A stretch of 64,000 nt of DNA from Rossellomorea aquimaris (GCF_003315075.1 NZ_QNRJ01000004.1:62001-126000); one strand, 5' to 3'; counted from the stretch's first letter, positions 1-8,672 are shown. The notes: generated from the letters alone by a model not told the origin. Numbers and translations are program-made.

Positions 1-59
1 TCACAAAACTCTGTTCCTGCTTTAATTTGGTGGCCACATTCACATTTAACGTTACTCAC
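1..59 (-). CDS. Zinc-ribbon-like protein, N-terminal fragment cut by window edge
   Basis: A GTG start at 57-59 is preceded by an AAGAAGGG-type ribosome binding site. It opens a frame that runs off the left edge with no stop. The 19 visible codons contain Cys-Glu-Cys-Gly and a further Cys at the edge, spaced like the knuckles of a small zinc ribbon. Nothing else of the protein can be seen, so the family is unknown and the call rests on the cysteines and the start signal only. Confidence 0.4.
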   Translation of the reverse strand, partial: MSNVKCECGHQIKAGTEFC

Positions 60-164
60 TTTGATTCAACCCTTCTTTGTAACTTCTGATTCTCACAGGT
101 TTTACTATAATTGAAAAATGTGTAGAAAATATGGAGACTGAATTCCACAAATATGCACAGAAAA

Positions 165-207
165 AAGGAACTGATAATGCCCCAATAACGGGCAATCAGT
201 TCCTTTC
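165..207 (-). terminator. Rho-independent terminator of the SHOCT gene
   Basis: An 11-bp perfect stem (AAGGAACTGAT with ATCAGTTCCTT), extended inward by TGCCC/GGGCA across a small bulge, is followed by six T on the minus strand. It lies just past the stop of the leftward gene at 235. Confidence 0.85.
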
Positions 208-234
208 TTATTGGTTTGTATATAAATGAGGCTA

Positions 235-438
235 TTATCTTTCAAGTAGGAGAGTTTTTTTCTCTTCAAATTCCTCCCTTGAGATTTCTCCATTCGCAAA
301 CCGTTCTTTCAGAATACTTAGAGCTTTATTAGACTTATTTTCAAAAGGTTTTACTATTAACATGATAAATCCATAAATAGCAAATCCGATTATCACTATC
401 CAAATTAGCATGTTTAGCATCATTCCCAATCCCATCAT
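235..438 (-). CDS. Small membrane protein with C-terminal SHOCT domain
   Basis: This 67-residue protein has one hydrophobic segment (about residues 8-30) and then a C-terminal stretch matching the SHOCT pattern: a helix, an LKERFANGEIS turn and an EEFEEKK helix. SHOCT domains are short C-terminal tails of unknown, possibly oligomerising, function. The start is an ATG preceded by AAAGGGTG. A second protein of the same design is encoded at 7629-7883, next to a two-component system in the same island. Function unknown; a membrane-linked accessory to metal or envelope stress is an inference from context. Confidence 0.8.
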   Translation of the reverse strand: MMGLGMMLNMLIWIVIIGFAIYGFIMLIVKPFENKSNKALSILKERFANGEISREEFEEKKTLLLER

Positions 439-487
439 ACATAATCACCCTTTCATGATAACAGTTCAAATTATTTCTTTGTCGCAT

Positions 488-885
488 TCAATTTAATAGG
501 GGCTTTAGCTCACCTTCTGTAACCCAATTATGATTTGTAACTTCAAGACCATCAGTAGTCGTGAAGTCAACCATATACACAGTTGTTTTTTCAGCATAAT
601 CGATTGTTTGAATGGATTCTTTCATACCTTCCATATGTGCTGCCGTCGTATTAATTTTAGTACCTGGCTTTAGTAGTTCATACCCTGCATCAACAAACTC
701 CTCTTAAATAATCCACTTATGCTCCTTCACCAATTCTCCAAGTGGATCAGTGTAGGGAGTTGCATAAGCAGTTGTATCAAAAGCTCCCACTATAGTAACT
801 TCAACATTTTCCAACATGTCACCCATATGGCTCGCGAGGCTTATGGCTTTTGAGCCAACTGGATACTTGGGGATTTCTGCAACTT
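488..885 (-). pseudogene. Decayed DUF1541 (YdhK-like) tandem domain
   Basis: Read in the right frame, this stretch encodes two DUF1541 repeats closely resembling the intact protein at 11622-12233 (shared motifs HKW, HMEGM, TTVYMVD and NHxWVTE). The reading frame is lost twice: a one-base deletion near 881 throws the upstream ORF into a stop at 841-843, and an in-frame TAA lies at 704-706, inside the first HKW-II segment. The domain is continuous with the tail of the BNR-like ORF at 841-2172, so the ancestor was probably one fused protein. The coding trace ends at a TGA at 488-490. Confidence 0.8.
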
Positions 886-2172
886 GAAGTTTTCAGGAAC
901 ATCGGAAGAACCACTCATGTTCATACCTGAGTGATCCATAGCATGTGACTGCCCTTCACTGGTATCACTCTCTAGGGAAGATGAGGATACCTCCTCCTTA
1001 TTTTGGGTGACGGACTTTCCCTCATCAACTAATTGAGACCAACTTCCCCCTCTATCACCAGTAGAGAAAATATCTTTTTTGAATGTCGAAATTACAATCT
1101 GTTGCTCATTTTGAGGATTAATAGCAATATAGCTAATTGCGTCTTCCTCTTTTATTGACGGAAGTGGCAGACTCGTTCTTTCCCCATTTTCGGTGTTTAT
1201 TTGGGTTAATTCCACCTTGCTGGACACACTTCCAGCATAAAGCGTTCCTTGATTTGAAAATGATAGCGCCGAGGTTGGAACATTATATAATTCTTCGAAG
1301 GTATCCCCGAAATCTTTGGATAAAAAGATTCCTTGGTTCGTTGATACCGCTACAACTTCTTCTTGATTCGGATGAACAGCAATAGCCGCCACTTGACCTT
1401 TAATACCTTTCATCCCAGTTTTATTCCAGGTTTTAGTGTCATCCAGAGAATAGTACATCCCTGTGTCGTCCATTTGCGAGTTCTCTTGAGGATTAAATAC
1501 GTAAATGGCATGATTGTTGTATCCCACGTCCATTGCGTGAAAATCTATTTCACCATAAAGACCTAAAGTTTTTAAATCCTCCCCCAGATTGGTACTTCTA
1601 ACAATTCCAAAAGGGTTTTTCATAGATGAGTCTGGAGCTGGGTGTCCACTGCTGTAAAATCCATCATCCACCATGGAAAAGCCCATATAGTCATGTTTTT
1701 CTCCGGCTGCCCCTGACCATTGCCCATTTCTGAAAACTTTTAACCCATCATGAGCAGGGACGTATATTTCAGAGCCATCATTAGTAAAACCTAAGCCATG
1801 GATGTGCATAAACTCCCCAGAACTTTCACTTCCATTGTCCCCATTGAACATTTTTATAGCTCCGGAAATAAGTAAAGCAACAATTCCAAAGATGGCAATC
1901 CATTTGCTGATTTTCACTAATTTTTGATAATGCTTCTTTCTTATTTGTCCTTCTTTCTTTTTAACATCAAAGGCTTTTTGTTTATTATTTAATACAACAA
2001 CCGTGATAATGGCAAGTATAGTTATGACACTTGCAGCAATCATACTATAGTCTACTACTAAGGAAAACGTTGATGTTTCGGAACGCTCCTCACCCTCATG
2101 CCCAAATGCTTGGATAGGAAACATCATCATTAATACAAGTATTGATAATAAAATTGATTTGATATTTTTCAA
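841..2172 (-). CDS. BNR/sortilin-like exported membrane protein (F510_1955-type), C-terminally frameshifted
   Basis: The protein of about 443 residues starts at a TTG with AAAGGAG nine bases upstream. It has an N-terminal signal/TM segment, a second and third TM near residues 40 and 90, and then a predicted beta-propeller with BNR-type turns (for example YSLDDTKTW and STGDRGGSW), as in proteins annotated as F510_1955 family glycosyl hydrolases. The propeller region begins at HIHGLGF. Its last 40 residues (His/Met-rich, then VPENFKL) correspond to the linker of DUF1541 lipoproteins before the frame is broken. No catalytic residues can be assigned and enzyme activity is doubtful. It is the last gene of a leftward run containing a two-component system, CtaG-like and TauE-like proteins, which suggests a role in metal/redox handling at the membrane. 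Confidence 0.75.
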   Translation of the reverse strand: MKNIKSILLSILVLMMMFPIQAFGHEGEERSETSTFSLVVDYSMIAASVITILAIITVVVLNNKQKAFDVKKKEGQIRKKHYQKLVKISKWIAIFGIVALLISGAIKMFNGDNGSESSGEFMHIHGLGFTNDGSEIYVPAHDGLKVFRNGQWSGAAGEKHDYMGFSMVDDGFYSSGHPAPDSSMKNPFGIVRSTNLGEDLKTLGLYGEIDFHAMDVGYNNHAIYVFNPQENSQMDDTGMYYSLDDTKTWNKTGMKGIKGQVAAIAVHPNQEEVVAVSTNQGIFLSKDFGDTFEELYNVPTSALSFSNQGTLYAGSVSSKVELTQINTENGERTSLPLPSIKEEDAISYIAINPQNEQQIVISTFKKDIFSTGDRGGSWSQLVDEGKSVTQNKEEVSSSSLESDTSEGQSHAMDHSGMNMSGSSDVPENFKLQKSPSIQLAQKP

Positions 2173-2177
2173 AACGA

Positions 2178-2375
2178 TTAACTCCTTTTTTTGAAATAAA
2201 TAAGATATAAAATAATCCCTGCTACTATCGGTATAGACATCCAAAAACAAAGAGTAGCAAATGTTTTAAAGTAGGTTTCTACCTCTTGATAAAACATGAA
2301 AGTTCCTGACATGGTTAGACAAGCTAAACCGGTTAAAATCAGTACAAGCGGTATGAGGAATTCCCATTTTTTCAT
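2178..2375 (-). CDS. Small two-TM membrane protein
   Basis: This protein has 65 residues with two hydrophobic segments (about 7-27 and 37-60) and a basic C-terminus (FKKRS). Its start codon overlaps the stop of the sensor kinase gene by four bases, and its own stop is five bases before the next TTG start, so it is translationally coupled within the operon. I do not recognise the family. Tight packing between the kinase and the BNR-like gene suggests it works in the same membrane process. Confidence 0.7.
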   Translation of the reverse strand: MKKWEFLIPLVLILTGLACLTMSGTFMFYQEVETYFKTFATLCFWMSIPIVAGIILYLIYFKKRS

Positions 2376-3781
2376 GATGACTCCTCCATATAAATTGGAA
2401 ACCTTAGGGTTACCTTTGTTCCTTTTCCTACCTTACTTTGAACGTCAATCGAACCATTTTGCAAACTCACAAGGTGCTTTACTATAGAAAGTCCTAAACC
2501 CGTACCACCATATTTTCTTGATCGGGATTTTTCAACCCGGTAGAACCTATCAAACAAAAAGGGAATTTCACTTTCCGGAATACCAATCCCTGTATCTTCG
2601 ATTTCAATGGCCACATATGAATCTTCACTGAGCAATCGGATTACTATTGAACCTTCCTCGGTATATCTAATGGCGTTTTCAACCAAGTTAATGAGAACTT
2701 GTTCAATCCTTAGTCCGTCTGCATATATAGTTGGAATCGAAATCACAGAATCAAAGGAAACCCGCAAACCCTTTTCCTTTGCCTTTAACTGCGTTTTTTC
2801 CAATGTACTTTCAACAACTTCAATTAGATCTACCTCTTCCAGTAGCAAGTGAAAATGACCTTCTTCCATTTTTGAAAGTTCAAACAAGTCATTTACTAAC
2901 TTAGTCATTCGTGCAGCCTCTTGTTCAATAATAGATAAATATCGTTCTTTTTCTTCCTCTGTTTCGTAAATTCCCTCTTTCAGAACTCTTGCATAACCAT
3001 CAACGTATGCTAGAGGAGTTCTAAGTTCATGAGAAACACTTGCGAAAAACTCCTTACGATTGGTTCGATAACTCTCGAGTTCAATGGCTAAATCATTAAT
3101 CGATCTTCCTAACGCACCGATTTCATCACCTGTAGTGATACCAACCCTGGAATGGAGTTCCCCTTTAGCCATTCCTCGAGTAACTGACACCATATCTAAT
3201 AATGGTCTCGACAGCCTTTTAGATACGAAATAGATCAAACCTGAGGCCAATAATATACTGCCAACGCCTGCAAGAATCAGCAAATTCTTTATTACTTCTA
3301 GTGACTGGGTGATTGGTCCAATGGATGAGAAGACATAAATACTGCCAATAAACTGGTCTTCTTCATCAAAGATCGGTCTCCCAATATAGAGGAAGCTTTC
3401 ATCTAGCAACGGATCCTCATATTCATATCTTGGAACGTTTTCTTCCTCCTTCAGAAGCAAAGGCTTCATTGTTACTTTTCGACCATTTTCAAAACTAGGA
3501 AGACCCGAATTGGCTAAAACTTTTCCTTTACTATCAACAATGACGATTTCCTTATCTGTCATTGTTGCTAAAGTCTCGAACATTTGCAGGATTTGTGTAT
3601 TATCCACTGAGGAAATTGATTCTGCATAACGCTTAGACAAATCCATAAGTTGATCTTGGACCTTACTATAGTAGAACCCAGAAAAAATTTGTTGTGTTAC
3701 AAAGCCTAATGGGAGCAAAATAATTAATACAATGAGTAGGATACTTCCACCCAGCTTAACGACAATCCGATTCCAATTCAT
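2372..3781 (-). CDS. Membrane sensor histidine kinase
   Basis: This is a classical class-I kinase of 469 residues. It has TM1 at about 9-30, an extracytoplasmic PAS-like sensor region to about residue 160, TM2 and then HAMP. The dimerisation domain carries the phospho-accepting His (SVSHELRTPLAY), and the ATPase domain has N (NLVENAIRY), G1 (DTGIGIP), F and G2 (GGTGLGLSIV) boxes. It overlaps the response regulator gene by four bases (ATGA), so the two are a coupled pair. The sensor domain lacks the Met-rich segment seen in the kinase at 8669. The ligand is unknown; copper or redox stress is inferred from the neighbours. Confidence 0.93.
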   Translation of the reverse strand: MNWNRIVVKLGGSILLIVLIILLPLGFVTQQIFSGFYYSKVQDQLMDLSKRYAESISSVDNTQILQMFETLATMTDKEIVIVDSKGKVLANSGLPSFENGRKVTMKPLLLKEEENVPRYEYEDPLLDESFLYIGRPIFDEEDQFIGSIYVFSSIGPITQSLEVIKNLLILAGVGSILLASGLIYFVSKRLSRPLLDMVSVTRGMAKGELHSRVGITTGDEIGALGRSINDLAIELESYRTNRKEFFASVSHELRTPLAYVDGYARVLKEGIYETEEEKERYLSIIEQEAARMTKLVNDLFELSKMEEGHFHLLLEEVDLIEVVESTLEKTQLKAKEKGLRVSFDSVISIPTIYADGLRIEQVLINLVENAIRYTEEGSIVIRLLSEDSYVAIEIEDTGIGIPESEIPFLFDRFYRVEKSRSRKYGGTGLGLSIVKHLVSLQNGSIDVQSKVGKGTKVTLRFPIYMEESS

Positions 3782-4491
3782 TGGTCCATCTCAACTTCGT
3801 GGAATTTATACCCTACTCCCCACACTGTTTTAATAGGATTAAACGATAGCTTGTTCTTTCTGAATTTCTCTCTTAGGTTCTTAATATGGGAGTCAACTGT
3901 CCGTATATCCAAAACCTCATGAATCCCCCACACTAGATCCAGAAGCATATCCCTTGTATATACTGATTTTGGATTTAGAATAAACAACAAGATAAGTTCA
4001 TATTCCTTAGGTGTTAATTCAAGAAAATGATCTTTCACATAAACCTCTCTTGCATTTTGATCAATCCGTAAATCTTTTATCTGGATCTCGTCTTGCGAAG
4101 TATTAAGTGACTCCTTTTTTATAGAATTTGATCTTCGCATAAGAGCTTTTACTCTTGCCAGCAACTCTTCTGCTTGATAGGGTTTCACTAAGTAATCATC
4201 TGCTCCTATATCGAAACCCCGTACTTTATCCTTAATTTCACTTCTGGCAGTTAACATTAAAATCGGAGTTTTTTCATTACTTTTTCGAATTTCCCTGCAT
4301 ACTTCCCAACCAGACATGTCCGGCATCATCACATCCAGCACAATCAAGCTTATTTCATGGTTGTCGAAAACAGTTAACGCATCTTTTCCATTCTTGGCTC
4401 CCATTACTTCAAACTCTTGTCCTAAATGAATCGATAACAGCTTCCTCATGTTCCATTCATCATCCACAATTAAGATTCTTTCTTTCGCCAC
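3778..4491 (-). CDS. OmpR-family response regulator
   Basis: The protein has 237 residues. An N-terminal receiver domain carries the acidic pair (VDDE), the phospho-accepting Asp (LDVMMPD), the conserved Thr (MLTAR) and Lys (LVKPY). A C-terminal winged helix has the typical LTPKEYELI, RTVDSHIKNLR and GVGYKF motifs. Its partner is the kinase immediately downstream. It lies one base after the CtaG-like stop, so it is part of the same leftward operon, and may autoregulate it. Confidence 0.93.
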   Translation of the reverse strand: MAKERILIVDDEWNMRKLLSIHLGQEFEVMGAKNGKDALTVFDNHEISLIVLDVMMPDMSGWEVCREIRKSNEKTPILMLTARSEIKDKVRGFDIGADDYLVKPYQAEELLARVKALMRRSNSIKKESLNTSQDEIQIKDLRIDQNAREVYVKDHFLELTPKEYELILLFILNPKSVYTRDMLLDLVWGIHEVLDIRTVDSHIKNLREKFRKNKLSFNPIKTVWGVGYKFHEVEMDQ

Positions 4492-4492
4492 T

Positions 4493-5362
4493 TTATATCA
4501 CGTCCAAGTTATAACTTTTTTCGTTTTCTCTTTCTTTTTTTGCCCATTTAAAAAATATATAACCAATCATGGAGCCATAAACGATCTCTTGGAACACTTT
4601 CATAATGATTCCACCCGTTCGTTGGTCATCTAACGGAGGCAGAAGGTCAAACAATTGAGGGGCGTTTGAATAAACAGTATAAAAAGGATCGTTTGAAAAG
4701 ATAATTAAGGCACATGCGGGAGTTAGTAAAACTCCGGAAGCAAAAATATATCCTATTTTTTGAATTTCGGATAAAGTTTCTAGCTCTCTAGTTAGAGGGA
4801 TTAACGGTACCCACATAAGAATTGCTGTGAAAGTTAATACAGCATGTGTCATATTATGAAGTAACGTATTCCCGACTACCGTATTGAAAACAGTCGGTAT
4901 ATGATACAAAGAAAACAAAACGTTAAACAGAAGAAGTAAAATTAACGGATACTTTAAAATTGAAAATATTTTTTTCTTTAATCCCCATGCCATTAGGGGT
5001 TCTATTATCTTCTTTGGCAACCCAAGTAACAATAAAGGGGGTAATGCGATATAAACTATAGATTGTTCCAGCATATGTGCACTGAACAAGTACTGATCCC
5101 CTAGAAGATGCAGTGGACTTCCTAATGCTATATAAAAAACTACGAGTGCCAGAAAAAAACAGATGGACTGACTAAATGATTCCTTAAATTTAATTAAATA
5201 GAATCCCATTATGACAATTAACACAGCAGCAAGCAGGTAGTTCCATTCATTGAAAATATTTTGAGGCAGTTCCCCCCTTCCATCCCCATGAGCTTTTGAA
5301 CTAAGTGATAATAACATCATGAGAACCGGCAGTAGTAACAAGATTCTTTTATATTTATTCAT
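4493..5362 (-). CDS. CtaG-like cytochrome c oxidase assembly factor
   Basis: This polytopic membrane protein has 289 residues, an N-terminal signal/TM and about seven further hydrophobic segments. It matches the caa3_CtaG family (DUF1404-like), including an SAHMLEQ motif, a HNMTHAVLT motif and a long final cytoplasmic tail. In B. subtilis CtaG is needed for caa3 oxidase assembly and is thought to act in copper delivery. In this copper-rich island a copy may serve copper uptake or efflux rather than oxidase assembly. The start is an ATG with AGGGAGAA upstream. Confidence 0.8.
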   Translation of the reverse strand: MNKYKRILLLLPVLMMLLSLSSKAHGDGRGELPQNIFNEWNYLLAAVLIVIMGFYLIKFKESFSQSICFFLALVVFYIALGSPLHLLGDQYLFSAHMLEQSIVYIALPPLLLLGLPKKIIEPLMAWGLKKKIFSILKYPLILLLLFNVLFSLYHIPTVFNTVVGNTLLHNMTHAVLTFTAILMWVPLIPLTRELETLSEIQKIGYIFASGVLLTPACALIIFSNDPFYTVYSNAPQLFDLLPPLDDQRTGGIIMKVFQEIVYGSMIGYIFFKWAKKERENEKSYNLDVI

Positions 5363-5416
5363 TATTCTCCCTCATTCTGATGTTAACTGTTATTAGAGTT
5401 GTTCGCTAAAAAATGT

Positions 5417-6151
5417 TCAGATTGTCCAATAAGTTAATGTATCAACCACTCCTAAAAGAATCATGATTACGCCAGCAGCCCTTTGAATAACAAAACCAAT
5501 CTTCCGGCCTTTTTCCATTACAGTCCCACCAGCCTCAAAATACCAAATTAAAAATATAGCAATAAATAAAGGAAGGGTTGTTCCAATAGCAAATATACTA
5601 GGCAATGCAAAACCATAGGAAGTTGATACGACAACCGGCATTAAACTTACGAAGAATAATACAAACATCGTTGGACAGAAACCTAAAGAAAAGCTGACTC
5701 CCATTAAGAAAGAGCCCAGTTTACCTTCTTTGATAAAATCACTCGGAATTTTCAATAACGTTAAGGTCCCCCTTAGCTTGATGATCCCCAGCATAAACAG
5801 GCCAGATAATAATAAAACTGGACCGATTACTTTCCGCATCCATGGAAAGAATTCCGTAATTTCTTGCTGAAACTCATTACCTAAAGACCACGCTAACAAT
5901 CCTATTGCAGTAAAAGTGAGGATTTTTCCCAAGGTAAAAAAGACAACTTCCGACCAAGCCAAACCCTTCTGTAAAGATTTATTTCCATAAAGCGTGATAG
6001 CCCCTATATTACCTGTAAATTGACATGGGGCAAGTGCACCAACAATCCCTAATATAAAAGCAAAAAATATAGGAACTCCTTCTGTTCCATACGTTAGGTT
6101 TATAAACGGTTCAGATAGAACATTGCTTATTCTTGAAAAAAATTCGTACAA
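5417..6151 (-). CDS. TauE/SafE- or CcdA-like membrane protein
   Basis: This protein has 244 residues and about six TM segments. It carries the pair of conserved motifs of the DsbD/CcdA-like transporter group: an APCQ motif in TM1 (about residue 40) and FCPTM in the fourth TM region. Each has one Cys-Pro or Pro-Cys, compatible with either thiol/disulfide transfer or metal transport. A close paralogue of identical length is encoded at 14771-15505. The gene precedes ctaG-like by 54 bases and likely starts the leftward operon. Family-level function only; heavy-metal transport and electron transfer are both possible. Confidence 0.8.
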   Translation of the reverse strand: MYEFFSRISNVLSEPFINLTYGTEGVPIFFAFILGIVGALAPCQFTGNIGAITLYGNKSLQKGLAWSEVVFFTLGKILTFTAIGLLAWSLGNEFQQEITEFFPWMRKVIGPVLLLSGLFMLGIIKLRGTLTLLKIPSDFIKEGKLGSFLMGVSFSLGFCPTMFVLFFVSLMPVVVSTSYGFALPSIFAIGTTLPLFIAIFLIWYFEAGGTVMEKGRKIGFVIQRAAGVIMILLGVVDTLTYWTI

Positions 6152-6287
6152 GTTATCACCCTATTCATTTGGTCAAAGGTAAGTTTAATTGAAATTTATG
6201 AAGAAAGTATGGAGAAATGTTTCTATTTAAAATGATCAGTTGCAATACCTAAGGTCAAAATATTTCTGATTTCGTTATAACTGTCTA

Positions 6288-6536
6288 TTAAAATACATTT
6301 AACATCCATTTAAGTATCACAAACACATAGAAAAGTAATAAGAAATCTAAAAGAAGTATATTCCATAATATAAGCCCTGATTTTTTGTTTTTTAATACTA
6401 AAATTAAAAAAACAGTTGGAATCAAAGCAACAAAAAATAAGTTCACCCAAAATAACTGAAAGTTTTGGATCGGAGTAGAAACCAGAGCAATTGGCAAAAC
6501 ACATAACGATAAGGAGATGGCTGTACCGCCAATCAT
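6288..6536 (-). CDS. Small hydrophobic membrane protein
   Basis: This protein of 82 residues is almost entirely hydrophobic, with three predicted TM segments. I choose the second ATG (6534-6536), because the GGGGGAG ribosome binding site is then eight bases away; the first ATG would sit directly on it. The start lies two bases after the TGA that closes a degenerate upstream reading frame, which points to former translational coupling. The family is not recognised. Expression is uncertain, since the upstream gene is broken. Confidence 0.5.
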   Translation of the reverse strand: MIGGTAISLSLCVLPIALVSTPIQNFQLFWVNLFFVALIPTVFLILVLKNKKSGLILWNILLLDFLLLFYVFVILKWMLNVF

Positions 6537-6538
6537 AC

Positions 6539-6812
6539 TCATACTCCCCCTGTCGGCTGTCTCCTGCGTACGATCTTCCAGGTCTTAAAAACTTCGAGGC
6601 TGTGCTTAATGCCAAGAATGTATGTATTGTTAAATTAACTCCCTCTATAAAGAAAGAGATAACTCTTGTTTTCTTGCTGTCCCAATAATTGAAGAAGGCA
6701 ATAGGTCCCAATCAGTTGGATGCTCTTCAGTTATTTCCCCATTTAACGGAAGATGAAGATGTAGTTCACCTGATAGTTCTTGTAGTACCTTTCGATAAAA
6801 GGAATTGTCCAT
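6539..6812 (-). pseudogene. Broken remnant of an unrecognised gene
   Basis: Two coding-like fragments in different frames lie here. The first (6812-6645) begins with ATG-GAC-AAT and encodes 55 residues rich in Leu/His. The second (6634-6539) ends in a basic VFKTWKIVRRRQPTGGV tail whose TGA is two bases from the start of the next small gene. A frame change between the fragments, and a stop at 6635-6637, suggest one gene that has lost its frame. I cannot name the family. Alternatively the 55-residue ORF is chance. Confidence 0.4.
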
Positions 6813-6943
6813 TTGTACTGTGTCTCATACTGTATCAAGTTAAGCTTTCTTTATATTTTCATTTGGCTTCCTCACTTATTTAGAAGTTTGTTTTAATTAA
6901 TTTTCCCAACTGTAGGTCGTTTATCAATAATCTTAACAAGTTC

Positions 6944-6972
6944 TTGACATTCTCCTGATAAGTTCTGAAAAT
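6944..6972 (+). promoter_or_regulatory. Putative sigma-A promoter of the Met-rich protein operon
   Basis: A perfect -35 TTGACA (6944-6949) is followed, after 17 bases, by GAAAAT (4 of 6 matches to TATAAT). It lies about 70 bases before the ATG at 7045. Confidence 0.45.
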
Positions 6973-7044
6973 TGGTCGGTTATATTGTTAATAAGGGAAA
7001 GGAATTACACTTTCCACTTATAATTAAAACAGGAGTGAGTTCAG

Positions 7045-7602
7045 ATGAAAAAATTATCAATAGTGGCAGGGCTTGTTGGGGCCTTTGCAATTGGATCAAT
7101 GACTGGAGGATCAGTCCTTTCATATGCCAGTTCTAGTACTGGGATCAATGATACATCTTCAAATATCATGGGCCAAAATCAAATGATGGTTTCGAATCAA
7201 GGTTCCGAAATGATGAATATAATGGGTGATTCGAATGGAATGGGTATGATGGGAAATATGAATGAGATGATGAATACCATGTCTAATATGAATGACTTAA
7301 TGACTGATCTCTTTAGCGAAGCTGCCAAGACACTGGGTATGACAACAGTTCAACTTCAAAAAGAAATTCAAAGTGAAAAATCACTTAACACGATTGCAGG
7401 TGAGCAAGGAGTAAAGGTGGATAAATTGACGAACGAGTTGGAGAAAGTTGTTCAAAAAGAGATGAAACAATTAGAGAAAGAAGGAACCGTGATAACAGAG
7501 CAACAAAAAGAAATGTTACTTTCCATGAGTGACAACATCGGAATGATGCTAAATACTACAGGAATGTTTCCTTGTAACGGGTCTTTCGATGAGTCCAAAT
7601 AA
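7045..7602 (+). CDS. Secreted Met-rich protein, probable copper binder
   Basis: The 185-residue protein has a cleavable-type signal peptide (MKKLSIVAGLVGAFAIGS, possible cleavage near SYAS). A stretch at about residues 42-95 contains many Met residues in MxM and MM arrangements, and an alpha-helical C-terminus resembles DUF2680-like proteins. Clustered Met is a known ligand set for Cu(I)/Ag(I). It is the first gene of a run leading through a SHOCT protein into a two-component system whose kinase also has a Met-rich sensor loop. A role as extracellular copper buffer is inferred. The start is an ATG after AGGAGTGAG. Confidence 0.75.
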   Translation: MKKLSIVAGLVGAFAIGSMTGGSVLSYASSSTGINDTSSNIMGQNQMMVSNQGSEMMNIMGDSNGMGMMGNMNEMMNTMSNMNDLMTDLFSEAAKTLGMTTVQLQKEIQSEKSLNTIAGEQGVKVDKLTNELEKVVQKEMKQLEKEGTVITEQQKEMLLSMSDNIGMMLNTTGMFPCNGSFDESK

Positions 7603-7628
7603 ATAGATCATAAAGGGGTTGTTTGTAT

Positions 7629-7883
7629 ATGTGGAATAATGGTGCAGAATGTTTAGGAGGTGGGTTTCCAATGATGATGTTTGGTGGGATTTTTATGTTA
7701 ATTTTTTGGGGGCTTGTTATTTGGTTAATTGTATTAGCGATACGAAAATTGTCATCAGGAGATAAATCAAGCCAAACTGTCAACGCAGTTGAAGTACTAA
7801 GACAGCGATACTCCCGAGGAGAAATCGATACAGAGGATTACAGACAACGACTTCATGAGTTGACAGATACGGATAAAATTTGA
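7629..7883 (+). CDS. Small membrane protein with C-terminal SHOCT domain
   Basis: The protein has 84 residues. It has a Met/Gly-rich N-terminus (GGGFPMMMFGG), one TM segment and a C-terminal SHOCT tail with the pattern VLRQRYSRGEIDTEDYRQRL. ATG 7629 is chosen because AAAGGGG is ten bases upstream; the in-frame TTG at 7623 is too close to it. It resembles the protein at 235-438. It sits between the Met-rich secreted protein and a two-component system. Function unknown. Confidence 0.8.
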   Translation: MWNNGAECLGGGFPMMMFGGIFMLIFWGLVIWLIVLAIRKLSSGDKSSQTVNAVEVLRQRYSRGEIDTEDYRQRLHELTDTDKI

Positions 7884-7895
7884 TTATAGAGATTA

Positions 7896-7936
7896 AACCT
7901 TGATAAACTTTTATCAAGGTTTATGTTTGTTTTTTG
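7896..7936 (+). terminator. Terminator between SHOCT gene and two-component genes
   Basis: A stem AACCTTGATAAA / TTTATCAAGGTT-type hairpin (7896-7921) is followed by a T-rich tract ending in six T. The two-component genes start only 47 bases later, so read-through or a separate promoter must serve them. Confidence 0.7.
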
Positions 7937-7982
7937 TGCTAAAAAACGAAAAATACAAATGGATACGAGGGGTACCTTTCCG

Positions 7983-8672
7983 ATGAAAAAAACAGTAATG
8001 ATAGTAGATGATCAAGACGAATTAAGAGAATCAATTTCAACATTCTTACAAAATGAAGGTTATCAAACGATAAATGCTCGTAATGGCAATGAGGCGTTAC
8101 ATCTCATTGAAGAGAAACAAAATGTCGATATCATTTTGCTTGATGTCATGATGCCTGAAAAGGATGGTTATGTGACGTTACGAGAATTGCGAATGGACAA
8201 AAATAAAACGCCAGTCATTATGCTAACAGCTAAAACAGATGAGATCGATAAACTGTTGGGACTTGAGATTGGTGCAGATGACTATATTACAAAACCGTTT
8301 AGTTTACGTGAAGTTGTTGCTAGAATGAAGGCGGTGTTAAGGCGAACGTCTGAAGAACAAGCAGACGATGAATGGATTCAGAAAGCAGATATAAAAATTA
8401 ACCTAAACACATACGAAGTTTATGTCAACGATACAAGGGTAAATTTAACCCCTACAGAATTTAAAATTTTAACGACACTTGTAGAAAAACCGGGTAGAGT
8501 TTATAGCAGATTACAACTTATGAACATTGCCGTTGGAGAAGCATTTGTTAATTATGAACGTTCCATTGATACCCATGTCAGCAACTTAAGAAGAAAACTG
8601 TCAGAGCTAGGGTCTTCTGCAACGATTCAAACTGTTTACGGGATAGGTTACCGTTTGGGAGTGGAAGCATGA
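7983..8672 (+). CDS. OmpR-family response regulator
   Basis: The protein has 229 residues. I choose ATG 7983, which follows GAGGGG by ten bases; an upstream in-frame extension has no ribosome site and falls before the receiver fold. The receiver domain shows VDDQDE, the Asp of LDVMMPE, LTAK and TKPF. The DNA-binding winged helix shows LTPTEFKIL, SIDTHVSNLRRKL and YGIGYR. Its stop overlaps the kinase start by four bases. Confidence 0.93.
   Translation: MKKTVMIVDDQDELRESISTFLQNEGYQTINARNGNEALHLIEEKQNVDIILLDVMMPEKDGYVTLRELRMDKNKTPVIMLTAKTDEIDKLLGLEIGADDYITKPFSLREVVARMKAVLRRTSEEQADDEWIQKADIKINLNTYEVYVNDTRVNLTPTEFKILTTLVEKPGRVYSRLQLMNIAVGEAFVNYERSIDTHVSNLRRKLSELGSSATIQTVYGIGYRLGVEA

Noticed and set aside
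105-299. 64-codon minus-strand ORF over the terminator
   Set aside because: It overlaps the terminator and the SHOCT gene and has no recognisable content.
6310-6711. 133-codon frame spanning the remnant gene
   Set aside because: It mixes parts of two real frames and has no ribosome site; the small ORF at 6288-6536 explains the region better.
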